The notes: generated from the letters alone by a model not told the origin. A stretch of 64,000 nucleotides of DNA from Devosia nanyangense (GCA_016213505.1 JACRAF010000057.1:1-64000); one strand, 5' to 3'; positions 1 through 7,986 are shown, counted from the first letter of the stretch. Numbers and translations are program-made.

Positions 1-242
1 CCGCCGGCGATGAAGTTGTTGATCTGGTCGAGCTGCTTGGCGACGTCGTTCTTGGCGTCTTCGATTTGCACCGTGTTGCCGCTGTCGTCGGCGTATTTCT
101 GGATACCGTTGCGCAGCACGGTCAGGAAGTTGTCGTCGAACAGCGCCATGGTGACGCCGATATTGGCAGCGCTCGCCGTGCCGGTCATCGCCGTGCCGGC
201 GAGCATAAGACCCGTAAGGGTCGCTAGAACGAGTTTCTTCAC
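1..242 (-). CDS. Sugar ABC transporter periplasmic binding protein (N-terminal part, runs off left edge)
   Basis: Only the first 80 codons are present; the gene continues past position 1. The start is a GTG at 242, preceded by GGAGGAG at good spacing. The product opens with a basic, hydrophobic signal peptide ending near ASA, then a segment reading NIGVTMALFDDNFLTVLRNG, typical of the ribose/inositol-type (Peripla_BP_4) binding proteins. It lies 82 bp downstream of the TIM-barrel isomerase gene on the same strand, so it probably belongs to the same leftward operon. The context suggests an inositol- or rhizopine-type ligand (compare MocB/IbpA); the ligand is inferred from neighbours only. Confidence 0.75.
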   Translation of the reverse strand, partial: MKKLVLATLTGLMLAGTAMTGTASAANIGVTMALFDDNFLTVLRNGIQKYADDSGNTVQIEDAKNDVAKQLDQINNFIAG

Positions 243-324
243 GATCGTCTCCTCCACTGTCGGCGCCCGGTTGCGCCCCTTTGCTTTACCGGCGGCCCTC
301 GTTGCGAGAGCCAATCACAGAACC

Positions 325-1161
325 TCACGCGGCCGCAGCCGCGAGCTGAGCCCTGATGAACTTCATGCTGTCGCCGATCGCCGCGGCCGGGTCGGCGAGC
401 GACCTCAGCTCAGCCGCGAACGGCTCGAAAGAAAGCGCCCCGGCATAGCCGGCGGATCGTAGCACCCTGATCTGGGCGACGCTGCCAAGCCGATCGCGCG
501 GACCGACCAGCACCCGGTGGCCGTCGCGCATGTCGCCGACCGCGACCGCGGGGTCGTCGACGCCGGAGATGTGAATGAGCCCGGTCATCGCCGGATAGAG
601 GTCGGGCTCGCCGGCGAGATGGTGATGGAAGGTGTCGTGGGTCAGGCGGAACACCGCCTCGCCGCGCGCCGCACGGATCGCCTCGACCGCCTCGCGCTTG
701 GACCGCAGCGAACAGGCGGCAAAGCCCAGGCACTCGACGAGGCCAGTGATGCCGCGGCTTTCGAGGATGGGCTTGAGGCCGGCAAGCGCTTCGGTGGCGT
801 TGGCCACCCGCTCGTCGTCGTCCATGCCGGTGCCGTCATTGGCGGCGACCAGCACCAGCGCCTGGGCTCCCGCCGACGCGCAATAGTCGGCGAGCGCCTC
901 AGCCTCGGCGGCGCGGGCGGCCGACCAGTGGTTGAATCTCTGCAGCGCGTTGATGGAGAGAATGGTGATGCCCTCGGTCGCAGCCAGGCGCTTCACCTCA
1001 GCCGCCGGCGTGCCGTCGAGGATTGCTTCGCCGGCGATGTCGTTGCGGATTTCCACATCGGCCAAACCCACGCTGCGGGTCAGCCGGAACAAGCCCGCCA
1101 GCGGCAGTTGCGGAGCGACCATGTGGTTGAGCGCAAAGCGGATCGGCATCGTGGCCGGCAC
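325..1161 (-). CDS. Sugar phosphate isomerase/epimerase-like TIM-barrel protein (MocC/IolI-like)
   Basis: A 278-residue protein of the AP-endonuclease-2/xylose-isomerase-like TIM-barrel superfamily. It shows the ordered metal-ligand pattern of the group: E in LVECLGF, DT-x-HHH in the second half, and a closing SFEPF segment. Family members isomerise or epimerise inososes and keto-sugars in the cytoplasm. The chosen start is the GTG at 1161, five to six bases after GGGAGA; an ATG four codons later is too far from that site. It sits between a LacI regulator gene and a sugar-binding-protein gene on the same strand and opposite a mocDEF-like operon, so a MocC- or IolE/IolI-type role in inositol-derivative catabolism is plausible but not proven. 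Confidence 0.7.
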   Translation of the reverse strand: MPATMPIRFALNHMVAPQLPLAGLFRLTRSVGLADVEIRNDIAGEAILDGTPAAEVKRLAATEGITILSINALQRFNHWSAARAAEAEALADYCASAGAQALVLVAANDGTGMDDDERVANATEALAGLKPILESRGITGLVECLGFAACSLRSKREAVEAIRAARGEAVFRLTHDTFHHHLAGEPDLYPAMTGLIHISGVDDPAVAVGDMRDGHRVLVGPRDRLGSVAQIRVLRSAGYAGALSFEPFAAELRSLADPAAAIGDSMKFIRAQLAAAAA

Positions 1162-1302
1162 GTCGTTCTCCCAAGCGTTGCCGCCCTTCTGCGGGCAGTC
1201 TCATCGCCCAGGATGAAATACAGGTTCCGTTTGATTGTCAACGCAGAATTTTTGTTCCAAACGCGGAAGGCGGCGAGGCGCTGCCTGCGGCGCGCCGGCG
1301 GC

Positions 1303-2334
1303 TCAGATGTTCTCGGAAACGAAGATGTCGAACGGCAGGAAGGTCTGGCCGGGCCCAGCTTCCGCGGGCTGAGCCAGCGCCGCGACCATCTGCGCCACGG
1401 CCTGCCGGCTGAGCTCGGCGAGCGGCGTCGACATGGCCGCCGACACGATGTTGTCGGCGAGGGCGGCGCGGCTCACCTCGGTGAGTTCGTTGCAGACGAC
1501 CGCGACCTGCCCGGGCTCGGCCTCCTCGCGCAGCGCGGCGATGGCCCCCTCCATGCCGCCGCCGGCGATATAGATGCCTTTGAGGTCCGGGTGGCGCCGC
1601 AACAGGTCCAGCACCGCCTCGCGGGCCAGGCTCATGTCCTCGAGGCTGGCCTGGGTGTCGGCGATGGCGAGCTCGGGCGCCGCCTCGCGCAGGTAGGAGC
1701 GGCAGCCGATTTCCCGCATCTCGTGGCCGTGGAAGCGGTGGCTCCCCACAAAGAGCACGACCTTGCCCGGCCCCCGAATGCTCCGCGCCAGCAGCCAGCC
1801 TGCCGTCCGCCCGGCCTTGCGATTGTTGAGCCCGAGATAGCCGCGCCGCACCCCCGGCGCGAAATCGCTCAAGAGCGCAAAGACCGGAATGCCCGCCGCG
1901 GCGAGTTCGGCAACGGCAGCCATCACCGCCGGATGGTCGATGGCGACCATGGCGATGGCCTGGCTGCGGGCGGCGGCGGCACGCAGCGCCGCGACGATGT
2001 CCGCCGGCGCCTGCGAAGGGAGGAACTCGACCGCCGAGCCCGCCCGCACCGCGGGCGATGCCGCGCACGCCGCCGCCAGCTCGGCGCTGAAGGCCTGGTA
2101 GAACGGCTGTTCCGGCCGCTGCAGCAAAAAGCTCAGCCGGTATTGCGGGCGGGTCGCGTCGAGCCGCCGACGGAACAGCGCCGTCGCGTGATAGCCGAGC
2201 GCCTCGGCCGCCTCGAGCACCCGGCGTCCGGTCTCTTCGCGGACCACGGCCCGGCCGTTGAGCACCCGGTCGACCGTCGCCACCCCGACCCCGGCGCGCG
2301 CCGCGATATCGGTCAGTGTCGGCCGTTTCGGCAT
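1303..2334 (-). CDS. LacI-family transcriptional regulator
   Basis: A 343-residue repressor. The N-terminal helix-turn-helix reads PTLTDIAARAGVGVATVDRV and is followed by the hinge helix LNGRAVV; the remainder is a periplasmic-binding-protein-like sugar-sensing domain. The start at MPKRPTL is preferred over an in-frame codon 13 codons upstream because LacI proteins normally begin a few residues before the HTH. It is transcribed away from the mocDEF-like operon, with two operator-like palindromes between them, so it likely controls both directions and itself. The VDRVLNGR form of the recognition helix resembles regulators of inositol and rare-sugar clusters. The inducer is unknown. Confidence 0.85.
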   Translation of the reverse strand: MPKRPTLTDIAARAGVGVATVDRVLNGRAVVREETGRRVLEAAEALGYHATALFRRRLDATRPQYRLSFLLQRPEQPFYQAFSAELAAACAASPAVRAGSAVEFLPSQAPADIVAALRAAAARSQAIAMVAIDHPAVMAAVAELAAAGIPVFALLSDFAPGVRRGYLGLNNRKAGRTAGWLLARSIRGPGKVVLFVGSHRFHGHEMREIGCRSYLREAAPELAIADTQASLEDMSLAREAVLDLLRRHPDLKGIYIAGGGMEGAIAALREEAEPGQVAVVCNELTEVSRAALADNIVSAAMSTPLAELSRQAVAQMVAALAQPAEAGPGQTFLPFDIFVSENI

Positions 2335-2345
2335 GCCGCCCCACT

Positions 2346-2358
2346 GATGGTTTCTATC
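2346..2358. promoter_or_regulatory. Putative LacI operator 1
   Basis: GATGGTTTCTATC, an imperfect palindrome (ideal GATAG-TTT-CTATC), 12 bp upstream of the LacI start codon. It matches the reverse complement of the second site at 2388-2400 with one mismatch. The two centres are 42 bp apart, about four helical turns, which suits paired dimers or a looped tetramer. Confidence 0.6.
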
Positions 2359-2387
2359 ATGATCCAAGCCCAACGCGTGATGGCAAT

Positions 2388-2400
2388 GATAGAAACTATC
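2388..2400. promoter_or_regulatory. Putative LacI operator 2
   Basis: GATAGAAACTATC, a perfect palindrome apart from the AAA centre; one more base each side also pairs (TGATAGAAACTATCA, 2387-2401). It lies 61 bp before the mocD-like start codon in the divergent promoter region. Confidence 0.65.
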
Positions 2401-2461
2401 AGCGCGCGATTGTCAAAGCCTCGGAGCGGGCCGTATGTGAACCTCGTCTGGGGAGGACGCG

Positions 2462-3562
2462 ATGCCGGCAATCGGACACAAGCGCGACTATTCGCTGGTC
2501 GGGGCGGACACCGCCGCCGCCATCGCCAGCGGTCTCGCCGCCGCCGAGTGGTACCACACCGAAATTCCGCGCAAGCAGATGAAGGAGCTGATGCAGCGCT
2601 CCGACGGCCCGGCGCTGCGCGACACCGCGCTCTGGCTCGCGCTGATCGGGGGGTTCGCCGCCGGCGGCATCTGGTTGTGGGGCAGCTGGTGGGCGGTGCC
2701 GTTCTTTGCCGCCTATGGCGTGCTCTACGGCTCGTCCTCCGATTCGCGCTGGCACGAATGCGGCCACGGCACCGCCTTCAAGACGCAGTGGATGAACAAG
2801 GTGGTCTACCAGATCGCCTGCTTCATGATCATGCGCAACCCGACGGTCTGGCGCTGGAGCCACGCCCGCCACCACACCGACACCATCATCGTCGGACGCG
2901 ACGCGGAAATTTCCGTGATGCGGCCGCCGGACCTCATCCGGGTGGTCCTCGCCTTCGTCGGCGTGCTCGACGCCTGGCACGCGACGACCGGCATGCTGCG
3001 CTACAGTTTCGGCAGCATCAATGCCGAGGAGAAGAGCTTCATTCCAGCGATGGAGCAGGCAAGAGTGTTCACCGTCGCGCGTATCTGGCTCGCCCTCTAT
3101 GTGGCGGTGATCGCCCTCGCGGTCGTCACCCGCTCGTGGCTCCCCATCGTCTTGGTCGGCACGCCGCGGCTCTACGGCGCCTGGCACATGGTGATGTGCG
3201 GCCTCTTGCAGCATGGCGGACTCGCCGACAATGTCACCGACCACCGGCTCAACAGCCGCACCGTGCTGATGAACCCGGTGAGCCGCTTCATCTACTGGAA
3301 CATGAACTACCACATCGAGCACCACATGTTCCCGATGGTGCCCTACCACGCGCTGCCCCGGCTCCACGCCCTGATCAAGGACGATTTGCCGGCGCCAAAC
3401 CGCTCGATCCTCGAGGGCTATCGCGAAATGGTGCCCGCCTTCCTCCGCCAGCTCCGCTACGAGGACTATTTCGTCAAGCGCGCGCTGCCGCCCACGGCCA
3501 AGCCTTATCGCGAGGAGCTGCACGTGCTCGACCTCGGCGGCGCCCCGCAGGCGGCGGAGTAG
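2462..3562 (+). CDS. mocD: Membrane fatty-acid-desaturase-like oxygenase (MocD-like, rhizopine oxygenase component)
   Basis: A 366-residue integral membrane di-iron oxygenase. The three histidine boxes are HECGH at residues 98-102, HARHH at 134-138 and HIEHH at 284-288, with hydrophobic spans around 53-90 and 200-250. In rhizobia MocD is the terminal oxygenase that receives electrons from ferredoxin MocE and reductase MocF and is thought to demethylate 3-O-methyl-scyllo-inosamine. The next two genes encode exactly such a Rieske ferredoxin and reductase, spaced 4 bp and overlapping, so this is a three-component system. The substrate is inferred from family and neighbours; another O-methyl or alkyl compound cannot be excluded. 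Confidence 0.75.
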   Translation: MPAIGHKRDYSLVGADTAAAIASGLAAAEWYHTEIPRKQMKELMQRSDGPALRDTALWLALIGGFAAGGIWLWGSWWAVPFFAAYGVLYGSSSDSRWHECGHGTAFKTQWMNKVVYQIACFMIMRNPTVWRWSHARHHTDTIIVGRDAEISVMRPPDLIRVVLAFVGVLDAWHATTGMLRYSFGSINAEEKSFIPAMEQARVFTVARIWLALYVAVIALAVVTRSWLPIVLVGTPRLYGAWHMVMCGLLQHGGLADNVTDHRLNSRTVLMNPVSRFIYWNMNYHIEHHMFPMVPYHALPRLHALIKDDLPAPNRSILEGYREMVPAFLRQLRYEDYFVKRALPPTAKPYREELHVLDLGGAPQAAE

Positions 3563-3566
3563 ACCG

Positions 3567-3878
3567 ATGCCCGAGTGGATTGCCGCCTGCGCCACCGACG
3601 ACATCGACACCGAGGACGTCATCCGCTTCGATCACGGCACCCAGACCTTTGCCATCTATCGCAGCCCCGAGGACCGGTTCTACGCCACCGCCGGCATGTG
3701 CACCCATGAGCACACCTGCCTCGCCGATGGCCTGGTGATGGGCGACATCATCGAGTGCCCAAAGCACAATGGCCGCTTCAACTACAAGACCGGGCAGGGC
3801 AAAGGCGCCCCGATCATCGACAACCTCAAAACCTATCCGGTGAAGGTCGAGGGCGGCACCGTGTTCATCGAGGCATGA
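3567..3878 (+). CDS. mocE: Rieske [2Fe-2S] ferredoxin (MocE-like)
   Basis: A 103-residue soluble Rieske ferredoxin. The cluster ligands are C45 and H47 (CTH) and C64 and H67 (CPKH), spaced as in biphenyl-dioxygenase-type ferredoxins, and the length is normal for the family. It would carry electrons from the reductase encoded next to the membrane oxygenase encoded before it. The start follows the oxygenase stop by 4 bp, and its stop codon overlaps the start of the reductase gene (ATGA), which indicates translational coupling. Confidence 0.85.
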   Translation: MPEWIAACATDDIDTEDVIRFDHGTQTFAIYRSPEDRFYATAGMCTHEHTCLADGLVMGDIIECPKHNGRFNYKTGQGKGAPIIDNLKTYPVKVEGGTVFIEA

Positions 3879-5107
3879 GCGCCGGCATGGTCATCGTCGG
3901 CGCCGGGGAGTGCGGCGTGCGCGCCGCGCTGGCGCTGCGCGAGCAGGGTTTCACCGGGCCGGTCGACCTGATCGGCGCCGAGCCGTATCTGCCCTATGAG
4001 CGCCCGCCGCTGTCCAAGGACATCATGGCGGGCGAGGCCGAGCCCGAACCGCGCACCATCGCTTCGGCGGACAGGCTCGCCGCGGCTGGAATTGTGTTTC
4101 ACCCGCAGCGGACGGTGTCCGCCATCGACCGCGCCGGCAAGCAGGTGGCGCTGAGCGGCGGCGGCGCGCTGGCCTATGACAAGCTGCTGCTCGCCACCGG
4201 CGCAGTGCCGCGCCGGCTGCCGATGGCCCCCGAGCCGACCGGGCGGATCGCCTATTTCCGCACCTTTGACGACGCGCTGCGCATCCGCGCGCAGCTGGTG
4301 CCGGGCAAAACCCTCGCCATCGTGGGCGGCGGCTTCATCGGCCTCGAGCTGGCGGCCAGCGCCCGCCATCGCGGCGCCGGAATCGTGGTGATCGAAGCCC
4401 TACCCCGCCTGCTCAGCCGCGGCGTGCCCGAACCGATCGCCCGGCGGATCGAGGCGCGCCACCGCGCCGCGGGCGTCGAGTTCGTGCTGGGCACCGGCCT
4501 TGCCGCCATCGAAGAGACGGCTGCCGGGGTGCGGCTTCGGCTGGCGGACGGCCGCGAGATCGCCGCCGACTTCGTCGTCATCGGCATCGGCGCCGTGCCC
4601 GAGACTTCGCTCGCCGCCGGCGCCGGATTGAGCCTCGACAACGGCATCGCCGTCGACCGCTTGCTGACCACATCCGACCCCGACATCTTCGCCGCCGGCG
4701 ATTGCTGCTCGTTTCCGCACCCGCTCTATGACGGCCGCCGGCTGCGCCTCGAAAGCTGGCGCAGCGCCCAGGAGCAGGGCGCGCTCGCGGCGGCCAACAT
4801 GCTGGGCGCGGCGGAGGCCGTCTCCGCCGTGCCCTGGTTCTGGTCGGATCAGTATGAGCTGACCCTGCAGATCGCCGGGCTTCCGGATGAAGGCGCGAGC
4901 ATCGTCGAGCGCGAGAGCGAGGGCAGCCTCGTGCTGTTTCATTTGAAGCCCGATGGCCGGCTGGTCGGCGCCGCCGGGATCGGCCCGGGCAATGCCGTGG
5001 CGCGCGACATCCGGGTCGCCGAGATGCTCATCGCGCGACGCGCCCACCCCGATATCGGGGCGCTCGCAAAGCCGGATTTCAAGCTCAGATCGCTGCTGGC
5101 AGCATAA
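3875..5107 (+). CDS. mocF: FAD-dependent ferredoxin reductase (MocF-like)
   Basis: A 410-residue pyridine-nucleotide-disulphide-oxidoreductase-family reductase. The FAD dinucleotide fold appears at the N terminus (IVGAGECGVRAALALREQG), the NAD(P) fold in the middle (IVGGGFIGLELAA), and the second FAD motif near residue 280 (DIFAAGDCC). The C-terminal domain resembles the reductase_C domain of dioxygenase reductases. The ATG at 3875 overlaps the ferredoxin stop codon; longer in-frame starts would run inside the ferredoxin gene and are rejected. It completes the electron chain NADH to FAD to Rieske ferredoxin to membrane oxygenase. Confidence 0.85.
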   Translation: MSAGMVIVGAGECGVRAALALREQGFTGPVDLIGAEPYLPYERPPLSKDIMAGEAEPEPRTIASADRLAAAGIVFHPQRTVSAIDRAGKQVALSGGGALAYDKLLLATGAVPRRLPMAPEPTGRIAYFRTFDDALRIRAQLVPGKTLAIVGGGFIGLELAASARHRGAGIVVIEALPRLLSRGVPEPIARRIEARHRAAGVEFVLGTGLAAIEETAAGVRLRLADGREIAADFVVIGIGAVPETSLAAGAGLSLDNGIAVDRLLTTSDPDIFAAGDCCSFPHPLYDGRRLRLESWRSAQEQGALAAANMLGAAEAVSAVPWFWSDQYELTLQIAGLPDEGASIVERESEGSLVLFHLKPDGRLVGAAGIGPGNAVARDIRVAEMLIARRAHPDIGALAKPDFKLRSLLAA

Positions 5108-5304
5108 GGGGGAAGAGATAACGCGCAAGCGACCGACTCCGGCAGTCGGGTCACCTCCCCCCTTGCGGGGGAGGAAGCGAGATAGGACTTAGCCCTTCGC
5201 TAAGTCCGTGATCGAGCCGGAGGGGGGAAGCAGTCAGCATCGAGCGTGGTTCACCCCCCTCCCCAGCTTCGCTACGAGCCTTCGGCTCGAGCTGCGCTAC
5301 CCTC

Positions 5305-5312
5305 CCCGCGAG
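5305..5312. repeat. Target-site duplication, left copy (CCCGCGAG)
   Basis: The 8-bp sequence CCCGCGAG directly abuts the left end of the IS1595-family element and is repeated exactly at 7987-7994 on its right side. Eight-bp duplications are the norm for the IS1595 family. Confidence 0.85.
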
Positions 5313-5479
5313 GGGAACTATGCACTTGAGTGAGCAGAAATCAGATGCTAGTGATTCGGCGACAGGCCGACGCGACGACAGCAAGCCCACGACAATAGCG
5401 ACCCGTGACGACGACGGGCCACTCTCTGTCATGGCTTGCAATCTCGTTGAAGAGGTTCGCTACGTCGACGGAAGGGTCA

Positions 5480-6148
5480 CTACTTCTCGTCGTCGGGTGC
5501 TGGTTCCTTTCCCCGCATAAGCTCACCGCGACTCTTCTTGAGCGCTTCGGGGCCGGGGGTAACGCGAGCGAACGGAAGCTTCAGTCGATCGAGAGGTGGG
5601 ATGGCTAGCGCCTCTTTCTCAAACCTTCCTTCCAGTTCGACAATCCTTGCTCCGACGAAACCAAGGGCTTGTTCGACTATGGCGATAAGCCTCTGATGCA
5701 CTACTTCGCCTTCGCCTATGTAGGTGGCGAGAATGCCGCCGCGCGCCAGGTATCGGCCAGTGGTGGGGTCAATGTGGATGCCAACAACGCCCTGCCTAGC
5801 AGCACCATAGCGGTGCGCCGCGTAGCTCTTCCGTAGGTCGCGCAGACGACGAAAGGTGACAGCGATACCTTCGAAGTCCGGGTAGACTTCTTCAACGACA
5901 AGTGGGTACGTGTTCGTGTCGCCGTCGAAGCACGCGACAAACTGGGTCACCACATCGCGAAACAAACTGACACCGATCGCGTGTCCTCGCTCATCATCTG
6001 CTTTGACGGCCGAAGAAAACTCTTCGGACCAGACTTTGAGCGAGATTAGGCAGTTGTTGATATCGGCTCTGGTGAGTAGCATCTCAGCCAACTCCCGCGC
6101 CACCGGGAGACCTGTGTCGCGCATGAGCGCAAGGGCTTTCTCGTCCAT
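5480..6148 (-). CDS. Transposon passenger protein of unknown function
   Basis: A 222-residue protein with no signal peptide or membrane span. I do not recognise the family. The middle holds an alpha-helical stretch ending RDLRKSYAAHRYG, whose R-x5-H spacing resembles the HEPN nuclease motif; this is weak evidence. The C terminus is charged and low-complexity. The start at MDEKALAL (6148) is chosen because GGAG lies six bases upstream; an ATG nine codons earlier has no such site. It lies entirely inside the IS1595 element and its start codon overlaps that of the opposite-strand small gene. A defence or accessory role is only a guess. Confidence 0.55.
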   Translation of the reverse strand: MDEKALALMRDTGLPVARELAEMLLTRADINNCLISLKVWSEEFSSAVKADDERGHAIGVSLFRDVVTQFVACFDGDTNTYPLVVEEVYPDFEGIAVTFRRLRDLRKSYAAHRYGAARQGVVGIHIDPTTGRYLARGGILATYIGEGEVVHQRLIAIVEQALGFVGARIVELEGRFEKEALAIPPLDRLKLPFARVTPGPEALKKSRGELMRGKEPAPDDEK

Positions 6149-6287
6149 GACCGACTCCGAAAAGTTGACCGACAAAGAGATAGACGCCCGCCGCGAGGCT
6201 GGGCTGAAGAAGCTACTGGCGACGCCGCCGAAGCCTCACAAACCGCTGAAGGCGGCAACGAAATCAACAAAGGCGAAGCCCGCCTAA
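6147..6287 (+). CDS. Small basic protein (46 aa) within the transposon
   Basis: The predicted peptide starts MTDSEKLTDKEIDARREAG and ends in a Lys/Pro-rich tail containing PPKPHKPLK. Short proteins of this pattern (acidic LTD-EI-RR start, TPPKPHKPL tail) occur in many alphaproteobacteria, to my recollection with no known function. The stop codon lies in the loop of a GC-rich hairpin at 6276-6299, as expected for a real short transcript. No convincing ribosome-binding site is visible, and the start overlaps the divergent passenger gene at a shared CATG. Confidence 0.45.
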   Translation: MTDSEKLTDKEIDARREAGLKKLLATPPKPHKPLKAATKSTKAKPA

Positions 6288-6299
6288 CTTGGCGGGCTT
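6276..6299 (+). terminator. Hairpin at the end of the small passenger gene
   Basis: AAGCCCGCC (6276-6284), a six-base loop containing the stop codon, and GGCGGGCTT (6291-6299) form a perfect 9-bp stem. A strong T-run is absent, so it may act as a weak terminator or transcript-stabilising hairpin. Confidence 0.5.
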
Positions 6300-6391
6300 C
6301 CAATCACTGGGGGCCCAAATCGAATGAAGCATCTTCGCGTCCGGCTTTTGATGGCCTTTGCTCGCATGCTCGGCATCCGGGCCGATGTTCA

Positions 6392-6694
6392 TCAGGCCGC
6401 CTTCACGAAAGGCATGAGTGCCCTCAGGCTATCGAGGTAATCAGTTTTCCCCACGACCCGAGCGGACTTGAAGTCCGGCATGCCGACAAGGACCAGATCG
6501 ACCCTAGGGTTGATTGCAGCCTTGAGCCGGGTTGCGAGGGCGTCGATGTCGAGCGATGAGTTGACGAGGTAGAACGAGGTGGGTTCAACCCACCAGCCGT
6601 CGCACGACCTGTCGATGGCCGCATTCAAAGCGTCGTATCGGTCGGAGTAACCAGCGTCGTTGGCTATGCGGAAGGTAATCCAGAAAGTTGCCAT
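6392..6694 (-). CDS. Small transposon passenger protein, possible ferredoxin-like (Cas2/VapD-like) fold
   Basis: A 100-residue protein starting MATFWITFRI. The layout is beta (residues 3-9), a YDALNAAI helix, a beta segment with TSFYLVNSS, a second helix (IDALATRLKAAI), then VDLVLVGMPD. This beta-alpha-beta-beta-alpha-beta order resembles the small ferredoxin-like proteins around Cas2 and VapD, but no catalytic residues can be assigned. A GGCTTC/GAAGCC stem (6698-6715) lies just upstream of the start. It sits between the other passenger genes and the transposase, on the transposase strand. Confidence 0.5.
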   Translation of the reverse strand: MATFWITFRIANDAGYSDRYDALNAAIDRSCDGWWVEPTSFYLVNSSLDIDALATRLKAAINPRVDLVLVGMPDFKSARVVGKTDYLDSLRALMPFVKAA

Positions 6695-6904
6695 GATGGC
6701 TTCCTTGAAGAAGCCGTGATGAGACTTGAACCTTCAATGCGAACATGCATTATGAAAGCGTTATTCGAAATCACTGGTCGCCCCATCAGCGGCGGTTAAT
6801 GACGGTCTACCTGCGGTGAGACGCAGGCCCGTCGAGGCCTATCGTGCACGATTCGTTCTGGTGCGTATAGCCTACGTTAACCACTTGTTAGGCGATCAAA
6901 TATG

Positions 6905-6938
6905 CCCCCGCCGGCTAGTCCTGCGGGGGTTTCTTTTT
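6905..6938 (+). terminator. Rho-independent terminator inside the transposon
   Basis: CCCCCGC (6905-6911) and GCGGGGG (6923-6929) form a 7-bp stem followed by TTTCTTTTT. The T-run points to plus-strand termination, yet no plus-strand gene is visible between 6300 and 6900, so it may insulate the transposase or end a short RNA. Otherwise 6695-6993 holds no gene I can support. Confidence 0.6.
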
Positions 6939-6993
6939 CAGGCGCCTTTCGATTCGTTTAATGAGCGCGATGCGCTGCTTGCGCGTGCGCGGC

Positions 6994-7923
6994 TTAGTGA
7001 GATTGGGAATACATGAGCCGCTTGCCTTCGGCTCCCTTCAAAGCCAGCGCGGCGCGTTCGGTGTCCTCAATGCCAAGGCCGGAACGGTTGGAATACCTGA
7101 AGTCAAATTCCTTCAAGTAGCGATGCAAGTGAGCCTCGCTGACCGAGTGGAACACGCCGATGATGCCGCGCTTGAGGATGCTGAAATATCCTTCGACGGT
7201 GTTTGAGTAGGCATCGCCGCGAACGTATTCGTCCTTGCCGTGGTCGACCGTCTCATAGCGAGCGAACTGCTTGCCGATCTGATGGTAGCCGCCCGCCGTG
7301 TCGGTCATCAGCGATGACTTGCGATCAACCTGGGTAAACAGGATCGGGCGCAGCGTCTTGCCGGTCACGTTCGGGATATGATGCGAGCGGGCGGTGCCGT
7401 CGCGCTCAACCAGCGTGTGGACGATCTGCTTGCCCATGCCGCCAATCTGGGGCTTCGCGGCACGCTTGGACTTATGCTTGTTCTTCTCCTTGCCGCCCAC
7501 ATAGGTGGTATCGGCTTCCACGACCTTGCCTTCGCCGCCCATCGGTCCGGCTTCCGGGCCAAGGCCCATTGCCTCGCGAACGCGCATGGCAAGAAACCAA
7601 GCGGTCCGGTAAGAGCCAAGGCCAAGGTTGCGCTGCAACTGGAGGGCGCTGATACCCTTCTTGCTGGACGCCATCAGGTGAAGCGCCAGAAGCCACTTAT
7701 GGAGCGGGATATGCGAACGCTCCATCACGGTGCCGGTGCGGCATGTGAACTTGTCGCGGCAGTCGCGGCACAGGAACATGCCAGCCTGCGTCTTGCCCGC
7801 CATCTTCATGGTGTCGAGCGAGCCGCAATGCGGGCACGCGACGCCATCGGCCCAACGCGACGCTTCGATATGCGCGCGTGCGGCAGCCTCGTTATGGAAA
7901 ATCTTGGCGGTAAGGTTGGTCAT
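6994..7923 (-). CDS. IS1595-family transposase
   Basis: A 309-residue transposase. The N-terminal zinc ribbon is CPHCG...CRDCRDKF, followed by TGTVMERSHIPLHKW, a hallmark of the family. The catalytic domain has D in VEADTTYVGG, D in LMTDTAGGYH and the N/K pair in YSNTVEGYFSILKRG, matching the DD(N)K arrangement of IS1595 enzymes. The ATG at 7923 follows GGAG by eight bases. Length is normal and no frameshift is seen, so the element may be active. Confidence 0.92.
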   Translation of the reverse strand: MTNLTAKIFHNEAAARAHIEASRWADGVACPHCGSLDTMKMAGKTQAGMFLCRDCRDKFTCRTGTVMERSHIPLHKWLLALHLMASSKKGISALQLQRNLGLGSYRTAWFLAMRVREAMGLGPEAGPMGGEGKVVEADTTYVGGKEKNKHKSKRAAKPQIGGMGKQIVHTLVERDGTARSHHIPNVTGKTLRPILFTQVDRKSSLMTDTAGGYHQIGKQFARYETVDHGKDEYVRGDAYSNTVEGYFSILKRGIIGVFHSVSEAHLHRYLKEFDFRYSNRSGLGIEDTERAALALKGAEGKRLMYSQSH

Positions 7924-7986
7924 CGGCGTTTCTCCAATGACCTCAATATCGTATCGCTAGTGTGCTAAGTCAAGTGCATAGTTCCC

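Larger units (their letters stand above)
5313..7986. mobile_element. Complete IS1595-family transposon with passenger genes (2674 bp)
   Basis: Both ends begin GGGAACTATGCACTTGA in inverted orientation (left 5313-5329, right 7970-7986); similarity extends to about 24 bp with two mismatches. An 8-bp direct duplication CCCGCGAG flanks it exactly. It carries an IS1595-type transposase (6994-7923, minus) plus at least three other genes: a 222-residue protein, a small basic protein and a 100-residue protein. Intact ends, duplication and open transposase suggest a recent insertion. It interrupts a palindromic repeat between mocF and the glycerophosphodiesterase-like gene and breaks no protein gene. 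Confidence 0.9.

Noticed and set aside
517-3738. Very long open frame (1073 codons) on the plus strand
   Set aside because: It runs antisense through the isomerase and LacI genes and out of frame through mocD-like. Its protein is Arg/His/Gly-rich with no family resemblance, as expected from high-GC shadow frames.
6695-6993. tRNA or other structured RNA gene upstream of the terminator at 6905
   Set aside because: No cloverleaf or CCA-type end could be traced; only the terminator is supported.
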